Source: Dysgonomonas sp. BGC7 (lineage in GTDB: Bacteria > Bacteroidota > Bacteroidia > Bacteroidales > Dysgonomonadaceae). Taken from it: a stretch of 64,000 nucleotides of DNA. Positions 16,739 through 26,259 of the stretch are shown one piece after another; position 1 is the stretch's first letter; each line of letters opens with the position of its first letter. The DNA lies in assembly GCF_001261735.1 (NCBI RefSeq), contig NZ_CVRP01000010.1, positions 248,001 to 312,000 of the forward strand. Direction: 5' to 3'. Both the position numbers and the translations under genes were made by a program. Under the pieces are notes generated by a model. That model did no database searches. It saw only the letters and a list, made by a program, of their open reading frames with translations, and was not told the DNA's origin.

Positions 16739-19627
16739 ATGATTCCATTTCTCTATAATGTGGCACAGGCCTATTACAAGGAATACGGCGCAGCAATAAG
16801 TCGTTTCACTTTTGTATTTCCGAATAGAAGGGCTGGTGTTTTCTTTCAGCATTATTTATCTCAGATTGCCCGAAAACCGATATTTTCGCCAGAAATACTA
16901 ACCATCACCGATCTATTTCAGAAATTAAGCCCATACACCAAAGCCGACCGCATAGAAATGCTGTTTCTGCTTTTCGATATTTACAAAAAAATCAGTTCTT
17001 CTACAGAGAGTTTCGATGAGTTCTACTATTGGGGTGAAATGCTTCTCAACGACTTCGACGATGTAGACAAATATATGGTAGACGCTTACCAATTATTTAA
17101 GAATATAAGCGATCTGAAAGAAATAGACTCCGGGTTCGAGTTTCTTTCAGAGACTCAGGTAGAGGCTATCAGAAGATTTTGGTCTAACTTCCTTCCTATA
17201 GGAGAAAATGAAAAAAAGAAAGACTTTCTGGAAATGTGGGAAGTACTGTTTCAACTCTACACAGAGTTGCGAAAACATTTGCAAGAGAAAGGACAGGCAT
17301 ACGAAGGTATGATTTTCAGAGATGTGATAGAGAATATAAGCAAGCCACAAGAAGAGAAAATATCTTTTGAGAAAATTATATTTATTGGACTAAACGGACA
17401 TACCAAATCGGAAGAGATGCTATTAAAACACCTCAATAAAAAAGGTATTGCTGACTTCTACTGGGACTACTCCTCCCCACTCGTGCGCGACAAAGACAAT
17501 AAAGCTTCTTTTTTTATAGATAAGAATAAGGTTACTTTTCATTCTCAACTATCCTTGCAGCCCGAAGAGCAAACTTTGGAAAAACCAATAGTAGAACTAA
17601 TAGGCATTCCCTCGGCTGTAGGGCAGGCAAAATATGTACACTCTATACTAAAAGACTTGATAGAAGAAGGACAAATAGTATCGTCTGACAAAGCTATGAA
17701 TACCGCACTGGTTCTTCCCGACGAAAATTTATTGCTTCCCGCTTTGTATTCTATCCCCACCGAGATAGATAAGATTAATGTAACAATGGGTTACAGTCTA
17801 GGCAATAGTTCGATAGCAGGTCTTATGGAGCAGGTTTTCGAATTGCAAAAGAATATACGAAGATCTGAAAACTACACCGGATTTTATTACAAACCGGTAT
17901 TGGCTATACTCAACCACCGTTATATTGTACGTGCTGCTGCCGAAGCAGCAAACAATCTTAAAAAGAACATCCTGCAATACAATCGTGTAGTAGTATCTGC
18001 TCAAGAGCTGCAAAAAACAAACTCTTTGTTCAATATAGTGTTCACCCCTATATACAACTGGCATGATATTCCAAATTATCTGAGACAAATATTATCGGTT
18101 CTGAATACTACATTATCTCTAAACAATGAAGAGGTTGATGAAAATACAGATGTTCGTTCCGTAGATATAGAGAGTGAATTTATTATCGAGTATTACAAGA
18201 CCATCAATAAGATGGATGAAGCTCTTAAAAATGTTTCTGTCGAAATGACTGTCGAAACATATCTGAAGCTTCTAAAAAAACTGATTACCAATATAAGTAT
18301 TCCATTTACAGGAGAACCTCTCTCGGGTTTGCAGATAATGGGAGTACTGGAAACACGTGCTTTAGACTTCGACAATCTGATAATAATGTCGATGAATGAA
18401 GGCATCTTTCCGCTGAAAAAAGCTGCCAGTTCGTTCATCCCATACAATCTACGCAAAGGATTCGACTTACCCACCTACGAGCATCAGGATAGTATCTTTT
18501 CTTATCATTTCTACAGAATGATTAATCGGGCAAAACATATTTACTTACTATATGACACTCGTACAGAAGGTTTGCAATCGGGCGAAGTAAGCCGTTATTT
18601 CAGTCAGATAAAACACTTATACAGCGAATCGTTCGACATAAGAGAAAAATTGGCTGTTTATAAAGTTTCTTCTACCGAGAGTCTTGCTATAGAGGTAAAG
18701 AAAACGCCACAGATAATAGAAAGAATGAATACCTTTCTACAAGGCGGAGACAAAAGGCTGTCGGCCAGTTCGATAAACACATACCTCAATTGTCCGCTAC
18801 AGTTTTATTTTTCGGTAGTGGAAAATATGGATGAACAGGATGAAGTTTCGGAAACAATAGAAGCCAGTACATTTGGTACAATATTCCACTCTGTAATGGA
18901 ATGGTTGTACGAACCATTTAAGGGTAAAATGATAACAGCTGACCTTTTGCGAAAACTGGAAAAAGATGAAAAACTGCTGACCTCAACTATAGAACGCTCA
19001 TTTGCTGAGAATTACTTCAAAACTGATAAAATTAAAAAACTGACAGGGCAAAATTACCTGACAGGGGAAGTGCTTCGCAAATATATAAAACAGGTTCTTA
19101 ACACCGATGCAGGATTAACTCCTTTCATCTATATAGATTCGGAAGAAAGAATACGGAAAGACTACACCTTACCTTCGGGCAAAACGGTATCTCTCAAGGG
19201 TATTATAGATCGTGTGGATGAAGTGAGAGGACATACCCGCATTATAGATTATAAAACAGGAAAAGGAGCGTTACGCTATAAGGAGATGAAAGACCTTTTC
19301 GATAAAGAGATGAAGGATAGACCAAAGGCTGTGATGCAGGTATTTATGTATTCACACTTGTACATGCTCGATCACCCAGAAAAGGTGTTGGAACCGGGAA
19401 TTTATTATTTACGCAATCTGTTCGACAAGTCGTTCGATCCTGATGTAATAAATAAATCAGGACGTAATGACATACGCATAACTAATTTTGCAGAATACCG
19501 GGACGAATTCAAATCTTATTTCGACAATTGCCTTGAAGAAATATTTGATGATAAAGTACCATTCACTCAAACACCTACAGGGGAAGCTTGTAAATGGTGT
19601 ATCTTTACCAATATTTGTAAAAAGTAA
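16739..19627 (+). CDS. AddB-like PD-(D/E)XK exonuclease/helicase-family protein
   Basis: A 962-residue protein resembling the AddB subunit of AddAB-type recombination nucleases, which process double-strand ends. The start is the ATG at 16739; a TTG upstream overlaps the promoter. The N-terminal part is a degenerate helicase domain (FTFVFPNRRAGVFFQHYLSQ). The C-terminal nuclease has the helix GTIFHSVMEWLY (about 713), the core RIIDYKTGKG near 835, and a conserved Gln in AVMQVFMYSHLYML. Cys at about 685 (CPLQFYF) and Cys951, Cys954 and Cys960 (CKWCIFTNIC) match the AddB iron-sulfur cluster pattern. No AddA/UvrD-like partner gene is adjacent here, so the helicase-nuclease partner must be encoded elsewhere. 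Confidence 0.85.
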   Translation: MIPFLYNVAQAYYKEYGAAISRFTFVFPNRRAGVFFQHYLSQIARKPIFSPEILTITDLFQKLSPYTKADRIEMLFLLFDIYKKISSSTESFDEFYYWGEMLLNDFDDVDKYMVDAYQLFKNISDLKEIDSGFEFLSETQVEAIRRFWSNFLPIGENEKKKDFLEMWEVLFQLYTELRKHLQEKGQAYEGMIFRDVIENISKPQEEKISFEKIIFIGLNGHTKSEEMLLKHLNKKGIADFYWDYSSPLVRDKDNKASFFIDKNKVTFHSQLSLQPEEQTLEKPIVELIGIPSAVGQAKYVHSILKDLIEEGQIVSSDKAMNTALVLPDENLLLPALYSIPTEIDKINVTMGYSLGNSSIAGLMEQVFELQKNIRRSENYTGFYYKPVLAILNHRYIVRAAAEAANNLKKNILQYNRVVVSAQELQKTNSLFNIVFTPIYNWHDIPNYLRQILSVLNTTLSLNNEEVDENTDVRSVDIESEFIIEYYKTINKMDEALKNVSVEMTVETYLKLLKKLITNISIPFTGEPLSGLQIMGVLETRALDFDNLIIMSMNEGIFPLKKAASSFIPYNLRKGFDLPTYEHQDSIFSYHFYRMINRAKHIYLLYDTRTEGLQSGEVSRYFSQIKHLYSESFDIREKLAVYKVSSTESLAIEVKKTPQIIERMNTFLQGGDKRLSASSINTYLNCPLQFYFSVVENMDEQDEVSETIEASTFGTIFHSVMEWLYEPFKGKMITADLLRKLEKDEKLLTSTIERSFAENYFKTDKIKKLTGQNYLTGEVLRKYIKQVLNTDAGLTPFIYIDSEERIRKDYTLPSGKTVSLKGIIDRVDEVRGHTRIIDYKTGKGALRYKEMKDLFDKEMKDRPKAVMQVFMYSHLYMLDHPEKVLEPGIYYLRNLFDKSFDPDVINKSGRNDIRITNFAEYRDEFKSYFDNCLEEIFDDKVPFTQTPTGEACKWCIFTNICKK

Positions 19628-19674
19628 AAGAACAAAAAACAAACTTCCTTATATATAAGAGACTGACTTAATAA

Positions 19675-20139
19675 ATGAAATTTATAGAGCATATAAGAAA
19701 AAGAAGTCCTTTTGAAAGAACATTCCATGCGGTATCTTATGAGGTTATAGGAGTAATTACAAGTGCGCCTATCATATCTTTCATATCGGGAAAGCCTATG
19801 ACCGAATCAGGGCTATTAGCCATAATAGTATCTATAATAGCCATGTTATGGAATTATGTATTCAATTTGGTATTTGACAAAGCTCAAAATAAATATAATT
19901 TCAGAAAAACTCCATTTGTCCGTGTTTTACATGGCACTCTTTTCGAAGTAGGTTTAATAGTACTTACAGCACCCACGATAGCGATACTGTTTAGTATGGG
20001 ATTAATAGATGCTTTCTTGCTCGAAGTAGGTATGCTTATATATTTCTTTCCTTATACTATTGTCTACAATTGGATATATGACAAACTTCGCCTGCGTTTA
20101 ATACACAATTACGACAAATCACATACATCTGACATGTAG
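19675..20139 (+). CDS. PACE-family (BTP domain) efflux protein
   Basis: A 154-residue inner-membrane protein with four predicted helices arranged as two bacterial transmembrane pair (BTP) repeats. The first repeat has ERTFHAVSYEVIGVI, with Glu23 at the position of the conserved acidic residue of AceI. The second has VRVLHGTLFEVGLIVL with the equivalent Glu. Each repeat ends in a WNYVFNLVFD or YNWIYDKL motif. PACE proteins export biocides such as chlorhexidine, or natural polyamines. The gene starts 47 bases after the AddB-like gene and may be co-transcribed. It ends at a shared terminator. Confidence 0.88.
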   Translation: MKFIEHIRKRSPFERTFHAVSYEVIGVITSAPIISFISGKPMTESGLLAIIVSIIAMLWNYVFNLVFDKAQNKYNFRKTPFVRVLHGTLFEVGLIVLTAPTIAILFSMGLIDAFLLEVGMLIYFFPYTIVYNWIYDKLRLRLIHNYDKSHTSDM

Positions 20140-20159
20140 GAACAGATAACTAAATAAAA

Positions 20160-20186
20160 AACTACAGGCTTTTACGACCTGTAGTT
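20160..20186. terminator. Bidirectional terminator between the PACE and alcohol dehydrogenase genes
   Basis: AACTACAGG (20160-20168) pairs with CCTGTAGTT (20178-20186) over 9 bases with a 9-base loop. It is flanked by A-rich sequence on the left, and convergent genes lie on both sides. Confidence 0.8.
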
Positions 20187-20216
20187 CTCATTAATATAAA
20201 AAAAATCTTCTATATT

Positions 20217-21365
20217 TTATTTTCTGATAGTCAGTATCTCTCTTATAACTTCGGGTGCAATATTATGACATTCGCCTAGCTTCCATCCTCGCTCGGCTAG
20301 ACGGTTTACAACTTTGTCTATAGCCTCATCACCCAAACCATAATCAGACAAGTGTGTTTTCACACCCATTTCTTCGAAAAACAGTTCTACCGCTTTTATC
20401 GTTTTTGCGATCGCATCAGCACCCTCTATCCCGAATACTTCTTTACCTAGCCGTTGTATTTTTTTACTCTTTTGCTCCTTCAATACTGTCATCACTCCGG
20501 GAAGAACAATAGCCAAAGTCTGTGCATGATCGAGCCCGAAAAATGCAGTGATCTCATGTCCTATCATATGAGTAGCCCAGTCCTCCGGAACACCACAAGC
20601 TATCCACCCGTTAAGAGCCCATGTAGAGGCCCACATCAGATTAGAACGTACATCATAATCGGTTGGATCCTTTAAGGCTTTAGGCCCTTCTGCCACAAGA
20701 GTTTTCACAATACCTTCTGCCATATAATCTTGTAAAAGCGAATCTCCCTCATTGTAGGTAAGATACTGCTCCATCACGTGTACGAAGGCATCCACTACTC
20801 CGTTACCTATCTGACGAACAGGCATGCTGTAGGTAGTAGTAGGGTCGAGTACAGAAAATTTAGGAAATGTAAGCGGAGAGGAAAAAGCTAACTTCTCCTG
20901 AGTCTCGGCCCGAGTAATAACCCCACCCGAATTCATTTCCGATCCTGTAGCAGGCAAAGTAATAATATCTCCGAAAGGTAATGCTTTTTTCACTTTCGCA
21001 CCTTTCGCTAAAATCAACCAAGGATCACCATCTTGGAAACATGTTGCTGCCGCAATAAATTTTGTAGCATCGAGTACCGAACCGCCACCCACAGCCAATA
21101 TAAAATCAATTCCTTTTTCTTTTATCAAAGCAACGGCTTTCATACAGGTTTCGTAATGCGGGTTAGGTTCTATTCCCGAAAACTCATGAAATTCGAAACC
21201 TTTCAGAGCGTTAACAGCCTGATCATAAACTCCATTTTTCTTGATACTGCCTCCACCATAAGTCATCAACACCTTACTACCCTGAGGTATCTCGTTTGCA
21301 ATTTGTGCGATAGTATCTTTCCCGAAAATAATTTTAACGGGATTTACCATTGAAAAATTCTCCAT
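20217..21365 (-). CDS. Iron-containing alcohol dehydrogenase (BdhA/YqhD-like)
   Basis: A 382-residue group III, metal-dependent alcohol/aldehyde reductase, acting in the cytosol on aldehydes or butanol-type substrates. The N-terminal nucleotide-binding domain has VLMTYGGGSIKKNGVYDQ and ILAVGGGSVLDATKFIAA. The metal ligands are in GVVDAFVHVMEQYLT and in the region ATHMIGHEITAFFGLDHAQTLAI. A Gly-Gly-Gly-Ser loop fits NAD(P)H binding. The substrate cannot be told from sequence. It is a single gene, with a promoter motif at 21389-21396. Confidence 0.9.
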   Translation of the reverse strand: MENFSMVNPVKIIFGKDTIAQIANEIPQGSKVLMTYGGGSIKKNGVYDQAVNALKGFEFHEFSGIEPNPHYETCMKAVALIKEKGIDFILAVGGGSVLDATKFIAAATCFQDGDPWLILAKGAKVKKALPFGDIITLPATGSEMNSGGVITRAETQEKLAFSSPLTFPKFSVLDPTTTYSMPVRQIGNGVVDAFVHVMEQYLTYNEGDSLLQDYMAEGIVKTLVAEGPKALKDPTDYDVRSNLMWASTWALNGWIACGVPEDWATHMIGHEITAFFGLDHAQTLAIVLPGVMTVLKEQKSKKIQRLGKEVFGIEGADAIAKTIKAVELFFEEMGVKTHLSDYGLGDEAIDKVVNRLAERGWKLGECHNIAPEVIREILTIRK

Positions 21366-21388
21366 AATTTCCGTTTTTTGTTTAATAA

Positions 21389-21396
21389 CAAAATTA
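21389..21396 (-). promoter_or_regulatory. Promoter -7 motif of the alcohol dehydrogenase gene
   Basis: On the minus strand the bases read TAATTTTG, a TAnnTTTG match 24 bases upstream of the start codon. Confidence 0.5.
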
Positions 21397-21438
21397 ACTA
21401 TTAAAACGAGGCTAACTGCATTTCGACTCTTAAATAAG

Positions 21439-23865
21439 TTAAAAGCCTGCTATTAGTTTAATATTAATTTGTCGGCCTGTAAGATAATTAGGCACAGCAT
21501 ATTGTTGTCCATATACATCTGCAATCCAATAATAAGTATTGGTGTTTTGCATATCGAATATATTGAATACATCGAGACCTATCCATATATTTTTAAAAGC
21601 ATTCAAGAATGAGTTTCTATTGCGAATAGCAAAGTCTTCTCCAAGAAGTTGCCATGAAAAACCAATATCTACCCTTTTGTAATCGGGAGTACGAAAATAA
21701 CCTTTTTCATAACCATTGTGAGGTGCAGACAAGGGCAACCCTTGTGACCACAACCCTCTCATACTCATGCTTAATCGTTCATATCCAGGAAAATAATCCT
21801 GATAAAACAAAGCTAAATTATATCTTTGATCGGTTGGCAAAGGTACTTTTACTCCGTTTATGTCTTGCTCTGTCTTCATAAAAGAAAGACTGATCCAGCT
21901 ATCTGCTCCGGGAATAAACTCGCCATACAGCTTCATATCCATTCCCATTGTGTAACCATCCGATATGTTTTCTCCGGCATATCTTACCTTTACATTATTT
22001 ACAGTATAAGGTATCAAATCAGAAAGCTTCTTATAATAGATTTCGCCTGAAAGCTTGAAAGGCGGAATCTTATTCTCTTCGTTATGGCCAAAATAGTAAT
22101 CGGTTCCCAAAACTAAATGATATGATTTCTGAGACTTTATATCTTTGTTCAATTCTACAACGTTGCTTCCATCAACATCTTTTATACGCTGAAATTCCTT
22201 ATAGAAAGGAGCTTGATAATATACTCCTCCCGCTATGCGAAAAGAAAGATTGCTCATTCCTTCGGGCACAAATGCCAATGCTATACGCGGACTAACGATA
22301 AGTTCTTTATTGAAAGACCAATAGTTGGCTCGCACTCCAGCATTGAGAATAAATAGTCCTTTTGGAGTATCGAATGTATATGTATCCTGTATGTATCCCG
22401 ATATGCGTGAAGATGTTATACGATTGTCAGACCGTAGATTCGAGTACATATTTATATCGCCGACAGTACTAGGCAGAGAGTATCCTGCCGAATCGCGCAT
22501 TTCCCATTCTTTTATCTTATCTTTTATTCTCTCATTTCTATATGTAAGTCTCCACTTTAAAAGATTATTATCGAGCCTTAAATCTCCAAAATGAGAAAAT
22601 GTATAGACATCAGAGTTTAACTTATTACGAGCATGCTCGTGGTAACTGCCTACACCCAGAGGAGCTCCGTTATCCGATGAATTTCCTCCACCTCCACTAC
22701 CTGAAATATTAGTGTCGGCAAGTACATAACGACCCTGTATATCATATTTTTCCTGCTCATCGGAAGAAAAGGCAGACGCCATAAGCCCAAGATTGAGTTT
22801 GTCACTTATTTTACCTTTAAGAGTAAGAGCACCCTGATAGGTTATGAAACGATCTTCTTCCCACCCATTGAAATGAACAATAAATGATTTAGGAGACATC
22901 AATGTGCCAAATTTTGTTTCTCTTGTCTCAGGTGTAAATTCGTATGTATTATAGGCATAATTACCAAGGAATCCGACTTCCCATCGGGTAGAGAGTGCAT
23001 AAGTAATATATGTTTGCAAATCAAGAAAAGAGGGATCGTACTCAGCTTTGGTGTCCGTTGTTTTCAGCATAGAGCGTATTGTCTTATATCTAATGCTCGT
23101 AACCTGCGAAAAGCGTTCTGTAGAATTTCCTACATATACTTCTCCTCCCTGTAAACTGGCAGAAACCAATCCTTCAAAACGCTTTGGCTTTTTGTATGTA
23201 ATGTCAAGAACAGAAGACATCTTATCTCCATACTCGGCACTGAATCCTCCCGCCGAAAAGTTTACGGATTGCACCATATTCGGATTTATAAAACTCAGTC
23301 CTTCCTGTTGTGCCGAACGTACAAGCAACGGTCGGTATATTTCTATACCATTTACATAAACTATATTTTCATCAAAATTACCCCCTCGAACCGTGTATTG
23401 CGAGCTCAACTCGTTTGTGGAACTAACTCCACCCATTGTGGCAAGAAGTGCTTCCAATCCACCCCAAGGATTGGATGGACGATTTGTTGCCAGATAGTCG
23501 ACTCGTTCAATAACGGTAGTAACCATACGCTGTCCCTCTACTGTAACAGGTGCTAAGCTTTTATCAGATTCTTGCAGTGTTACATGTAAATTAATATTTT
23601 TATCGAGGGTAGGAAAAATAAATTGTTGTCTCTGATAACCAATGTACGAGAAAACTATTCTTACCGTATCGCCCACTGTAACAGGTAATAGAAAGTATCC
23701 ATCTTTGTCTGTATATACGCCTTGCGATGCTCCTGTCTGCGAAACAACAACAAGTTCGACAGGCTGCTTACGACTATTGTAAACATTGCCCGATACATTC
23801 ACTTTTTGAGCAAATGAAAACAAAGGGTATAAAATAAGAATAAGTAAGAATAAGTTTCTTCCCAT
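21439..23865 (-). CDS. TonB-dependent outer-membrane receptor
   Basis: An 808-residue outer-membrane transporter energised by TonB. A signal peptide (about 1-19) is followed by a CarboxypepD_reg-like beta-sandwich (VSGNVYNSRKQPVELVVVSQ, about 23-105), a plug domain (STNELSSQYTVRGGNFDENI), and a 22-strand-type barrel rich in aromatic residues ending in a terminal Phe (KLIAGF). No SusD partner or glycan-utilisation genes are adjacent, so it is unlikely to be part of a polysaccharide utilisation locus. The ligand is unknown. It is transcribed alone between the alcohol dehydrogenase and DPP IV genes. Confidence 0.9.
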   Translation of the reverse strand: MGRNLFLLILILYPLFSFAQKVNVSGNVYNSRKQPVELVVVSQTGASQGVYTDKDGYFLLPVTVGDTVRIVFSYIGYQRQQFIFPTLDKNINLHVTLQESDKSLAPVTVEGQRMVTTVIERVDYLATNRPSNPWGGLEALLATMGGVSSTNELSSQYTVRGGNFDENIVYVNGIEIYRPLLVRSAQQEGLSFINPNMVQSVNFSAGGFSAEYGDKMSSVLDITYKKPKRFEGLVSASLQGGEVYVGNSTERFSQVTSIRYKTIRSMLKTTDTKAEYDPSFLDLQTYITYALSTRWEVGFLGNYAYNTYEFTPETRETKFGTLMSPKSFIVHFNGWEEDRFITYQGALTLKGKISDKLNLGLMASAFSSDEQEKYDIQGRYVLADTNISGSGGGGNSSDNGAPLGVGSYHEHARNKLNSDVYTFSHFGDLRLDNNLLKWRLTYRNERIKDKIKEWEMRDSAGYSLPSTVGDINMYSNLRSDNRITSSRISGYIQDTYTFDTPKGLFILNAGVRANYWSFNKELIVSPRIALAFVPEGMSNLSFRIAGGVYYQAPFYKEFQRIKDVDGSNVVELNKDIKSQKSYHLVLGTDYYFGHNEENKIPPFKLSGEIYYKKLSDLIPYTVNNVKVRYAGENISDGYTMGMDMKLYGEFIPGADSWISLSFMKTEQDINGVKVPLPTDQRYNLALFYQDYFPGYERLSMSMRGLWSQGLPLSAPHNGYEKGYFRTPDYKRVDIGFSWQLLGEDFAIRNRNSFLNAFKNIWIGLDVFNIFDMQNTNTYYWIADVYGQQYAVPNYLTGRQINIKLIAGF

Positions 23866-23885
23866 TTGTTAATTTTTACAGAGAA

Positions 23886-23893
23886 CAAATTTA
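23886..23893 (-). promoter_or_regulatory. Promoter -7 motif of the TonB receptor gene
   Basis: On the minus strand the bases read TAAATTTG, an exact TAnnTTTG match, 21 bases before the receptor start. Confidence 0.55.
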
Positions 23894-23947
23894 TACATAT
23901 AATTTTCGTAAGCCAATTATTTAATATAATTCTGATTTACAGAAGTG

Positions 23948-23981
23948 AAAAGCCTCTCAATTTTAACAACTAAGAGGCTTT
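23948..23981 (-). terminator. Terminator after the DPP IV gene
   Basis: AAAGCCTCT (23949-23957) pairs with AGAGGCTTT (23973-23981) over 9 bases with a 15-base loop. A short T run follows on the minus strand. Confidence 0.75.
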
Positions 23982-24002
23982 CCATTTCTATATCTTATTT
24001 AT

Positions 24003-26156
24003 TTACATATTCGTCTTAAGGTATTTGATAACTTTTTCGTACAAATAAGCCCTATTAGCTGCACCACGTATAGAATGATCTTTGTCTGTAAACACAAACA
24101 TATCGAATTGCTTATTCGCTTTTACCAATGCCGCAGCATAATTCATTGAGTTTTGGAAATGAACGTTATCATCCGCCGACCCATGAATAAGCAATAAGTT
24201 TCCTTCAAGTTTATTTGCCAAATTGATAGGAGATCCAGCCTGATATCCGGCAGCATTCTGCTGAGGTGTACGCATAAACCGTTCGGCATATACAGTATCA
24301 TAAAACTTCCAATCGGTTACAGGGGCTATCGCCACACCTGCCTTAAATGTTCCATTACCACGGCTCATGCTCATCAGCACATTGTAACCTCCATAACTCC
24401 ATCCCCAAATGGCAATTTTACTGCCATCGATATACGGCAACGAAGCAAAATGTTTGGCTGCTGCCACCTGATCGTCCGATTCGTATATCCCCAGATTCAT
24501 ATAAGTACACTTACGGAAATCCTGCCCCCGAGCGCCAGTACCTCGTCCGTCTACACAGGCTATAATAAAGCCTTGTGTTGCCAGATAGTCAGTCCAATCT
24601 ATGCCATAACGATCTACAACCTGTTGCGAATTAGGCCCGCTATATTGAATCATAACCAAAGGATATTTTTGCGAAGGATTGAAGTTTACAGGTTTTATCA
24701 TATATCCGTTCAGATCTTGTCCGTCGGCTGCCTTTACTGTTATAAACTCCTTTGTAGGTAGACTGATTGCAGCCAGAGTATTTTTCAAAGCACTATTGTC
24801 TTGCAATACCCGAAGCTCTTTTCCTATGGCATCGTGTACTGTAACAATTCGTGGAGTAGACAGATTAGTATAACTATTGATATAATATTTACCATTTTTG
24901 CTAAACTGCGCAGAGTTTGTTCCTGCTTTAGCCGATAGTTTGGTTATAGCTCCTTTTACTATATCGACCTTATATATTGCCCTTTGCATTGGTGTTTTAT
25001 CCACCGCTTCGTAAAATATTGCTTTAGAGATAGGATCTATTGCTAAAAGTTCTGTTACATCAACATTACCGGAGGTCAACTGTTTTTGCATTACCCCTGT
25101 AGTTTCATACAAATAAAGCTGAGTATAACCACTCTTTTCGCTAAGATAGGTAAACTGATTGCCAAAGAAATTAATAGAGTTTATAAAATCGGAATCAATA
25201 TACCTGTCGTTATCTTCATGCAGAGCCGAACGAGCTACAGATGAGCGGGCATTAGCAAGATACATATCAAATTTGTTTTGCTCTCTGTTTAGTGTAAATA
25301 TAGCCAATTCGTCGCCTGTCGGTAAAAACTCTATACGTGGAATATACTCTGTATTTTCGGGTATATTCATTTTGCGAATAGTCTTTGAATCTATATCAAA
25401 CACATTACAGGTCACCTTTGAGTTAAACTCTCCTGCTTTTGGGTATTTGAATGTAAACAAAGACGGATATAATTTATTCTCATACATCTGCATCGAATAT
25501 TGAGGTACATTCGTTTCATCGCTGCGAACAAATGCCAACAAACGACCGTCTGCTGAGAAGTCCATAAGTCGGGTGGTACCAAACTCTTCTTCATATACCC
25601 AATCGGTAGCTCCATTTATTATCTTATTCCATTCTCCATCTTTGGTCACTTGCGATTCGGTATCGTAGTCGAACTTCGCAAGCCAAATATTATTGTCTAT
25701 TACAAAAGCGAGCATACGTCCATCGTGCGAAAACGTCGGTATAGACTGCTTACCAGGTTGCTCTGTCAGCTTGCGAACAAGATTACGACGTATGTCGTAA
25801 TAGTAGTAGTTTGCCTTAAAAGAGTGCCGATAAACCGGTTCGTAGTCATTATATACCACCAATCGTTTCTCGTCGGGGCTTATAAGAAATCCCTGAAAAG
25901 AATCGAATGTACATTCACGGGCTTTCTTTACATTAAAGACTGTATCTGTAGGCAGACCTGTTTTATAAGAATATTTCACAATCATGGAATACTCTTTATT
26001 TGCCTGAAAGTACGACTCTCCATCGGCAGAAGATACTACAGACTGAACTCCTTTTGCAGAATATTTTCCGGCAGTTATATCTCTCAATTCCAAACGCTGT
26101 GCACTTGCCGTAACAACAAACAACGCTGTAAAGAGTAACCCTAAGATATTTTTCAT
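24003..26156 (-). CDS. Dipeptidyl peptidase IV (S9B family)
   Basis: A 717-residue secreted serine peptidase that removes Xaa-Pro dipeptides from peptide N-termini in the periplasm. The signal peptide ends at TASA (about residue 19). Residues 80-430 form the DPP IV N-terminal beta-propeller with the double-Glu substrate site (DWVYEEEFGTTR). The alpha/beta-hydrolase domain carries the nucleophile in IWGWSYGGYNVL (near 589), the Asp in GSADDNVHFQNS (about 664) and the His in FTDKDHSIRG (about 692). The length is typical for Bacteroidota homologues. It is a single gene with a good promoter motif. Confidence 0.95.
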   Translation of the reverse strand: MKNILGLLFTALFVVTASAQRLELRDITAGKYSAKGVQSVVSSADGESYFQANKEYSMIVKYSYKTGLPTDTVFNVKKARECTFDSFQGFLISPDEKRLVVYNDYEPVYRHSFKANYYYYDIRRNLVRKLTEQPGKQSIPTFSHDGRMLAFVIDNNIWLAKFDYDTESQVTKDGEWNKIINGATDWVYEEEFGTTRLMDFSADGRLLAFVRSDETNVPQYSMQMYENKLYPSLFTFKYPKAGEFNSKVTCNVFDIDSKTIRKMNIPENTEYIPRIEFLPTGDELAIFTLNREQNKFDMYLANARSSVARSALHEDNDRYIDSDFINSINFFGNQFTYLSEKSGYTQLYLYETTGVMQKQLTSGNVDVTELLAIDPISKAIFYEAVDKTPMQRAIYKVDIVKGAITKLSAKAGTNSAQFSKNGKYYINSYTNLSTPRIVTVHDAIGKELRVLQDNSALKNTLAAISLPTKEFITVKAADGQDLNGYMIKPVNFNPSQKYPLVMIQYSGPNSQQVVDRYGIDWTDYLATQGFIIACVDGRGTGARGQDFRKCTYMNLGIYESDDQVAAAKHFASLPYIDGSKIAIWGWSYGGYNVLMSMSRGNGTFKAGVAIAPVTDWKFYDTVYAERFMRTPQQNAAGYQAGSPINLANKLEGNLLLIHGSADDNVHFQNSMNYAAALVKANKQFDMFVFTDKDHSIRGAANRAYLYEKVIKYLKTNM

Positions 26157-26183
26157 GCTTCTATATGTTATTTATTTAATATA

Positions 26184-26191
26184 CAAATATA
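26184..26191 (-). promoter_or_regulatory. Promoter -7 motif of the DPP IV gene
   Basis: On the minus strand the bases read TATATTTG, an exact TAnnTTTG match, 28 bases before the DPP IV start. Confidence 0.55.
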
Positions 26192-26259
26192 GCCTATTTC
26201 CGAAAAGTTATAAACTTTTGATGCGAGGATTTCAATCTTAGGCAGGCAATAATAATTCT

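Noticed and set aside
21439-23865. Polysaccharide utilisation locus around the TonB receptor
   Set aside because: No SusD-like lipoprotein, glycoside hydrolase or hybrid regulator lies nearby.
25650-26138. 162-codon plus-strand ORF opposite the DPP IV gene
   Set aside because: It lies wholly antisense to a well-supported gene, has no recognisable motif, and its residue pattern is that expected from reading the opposite strand of coding DNA.
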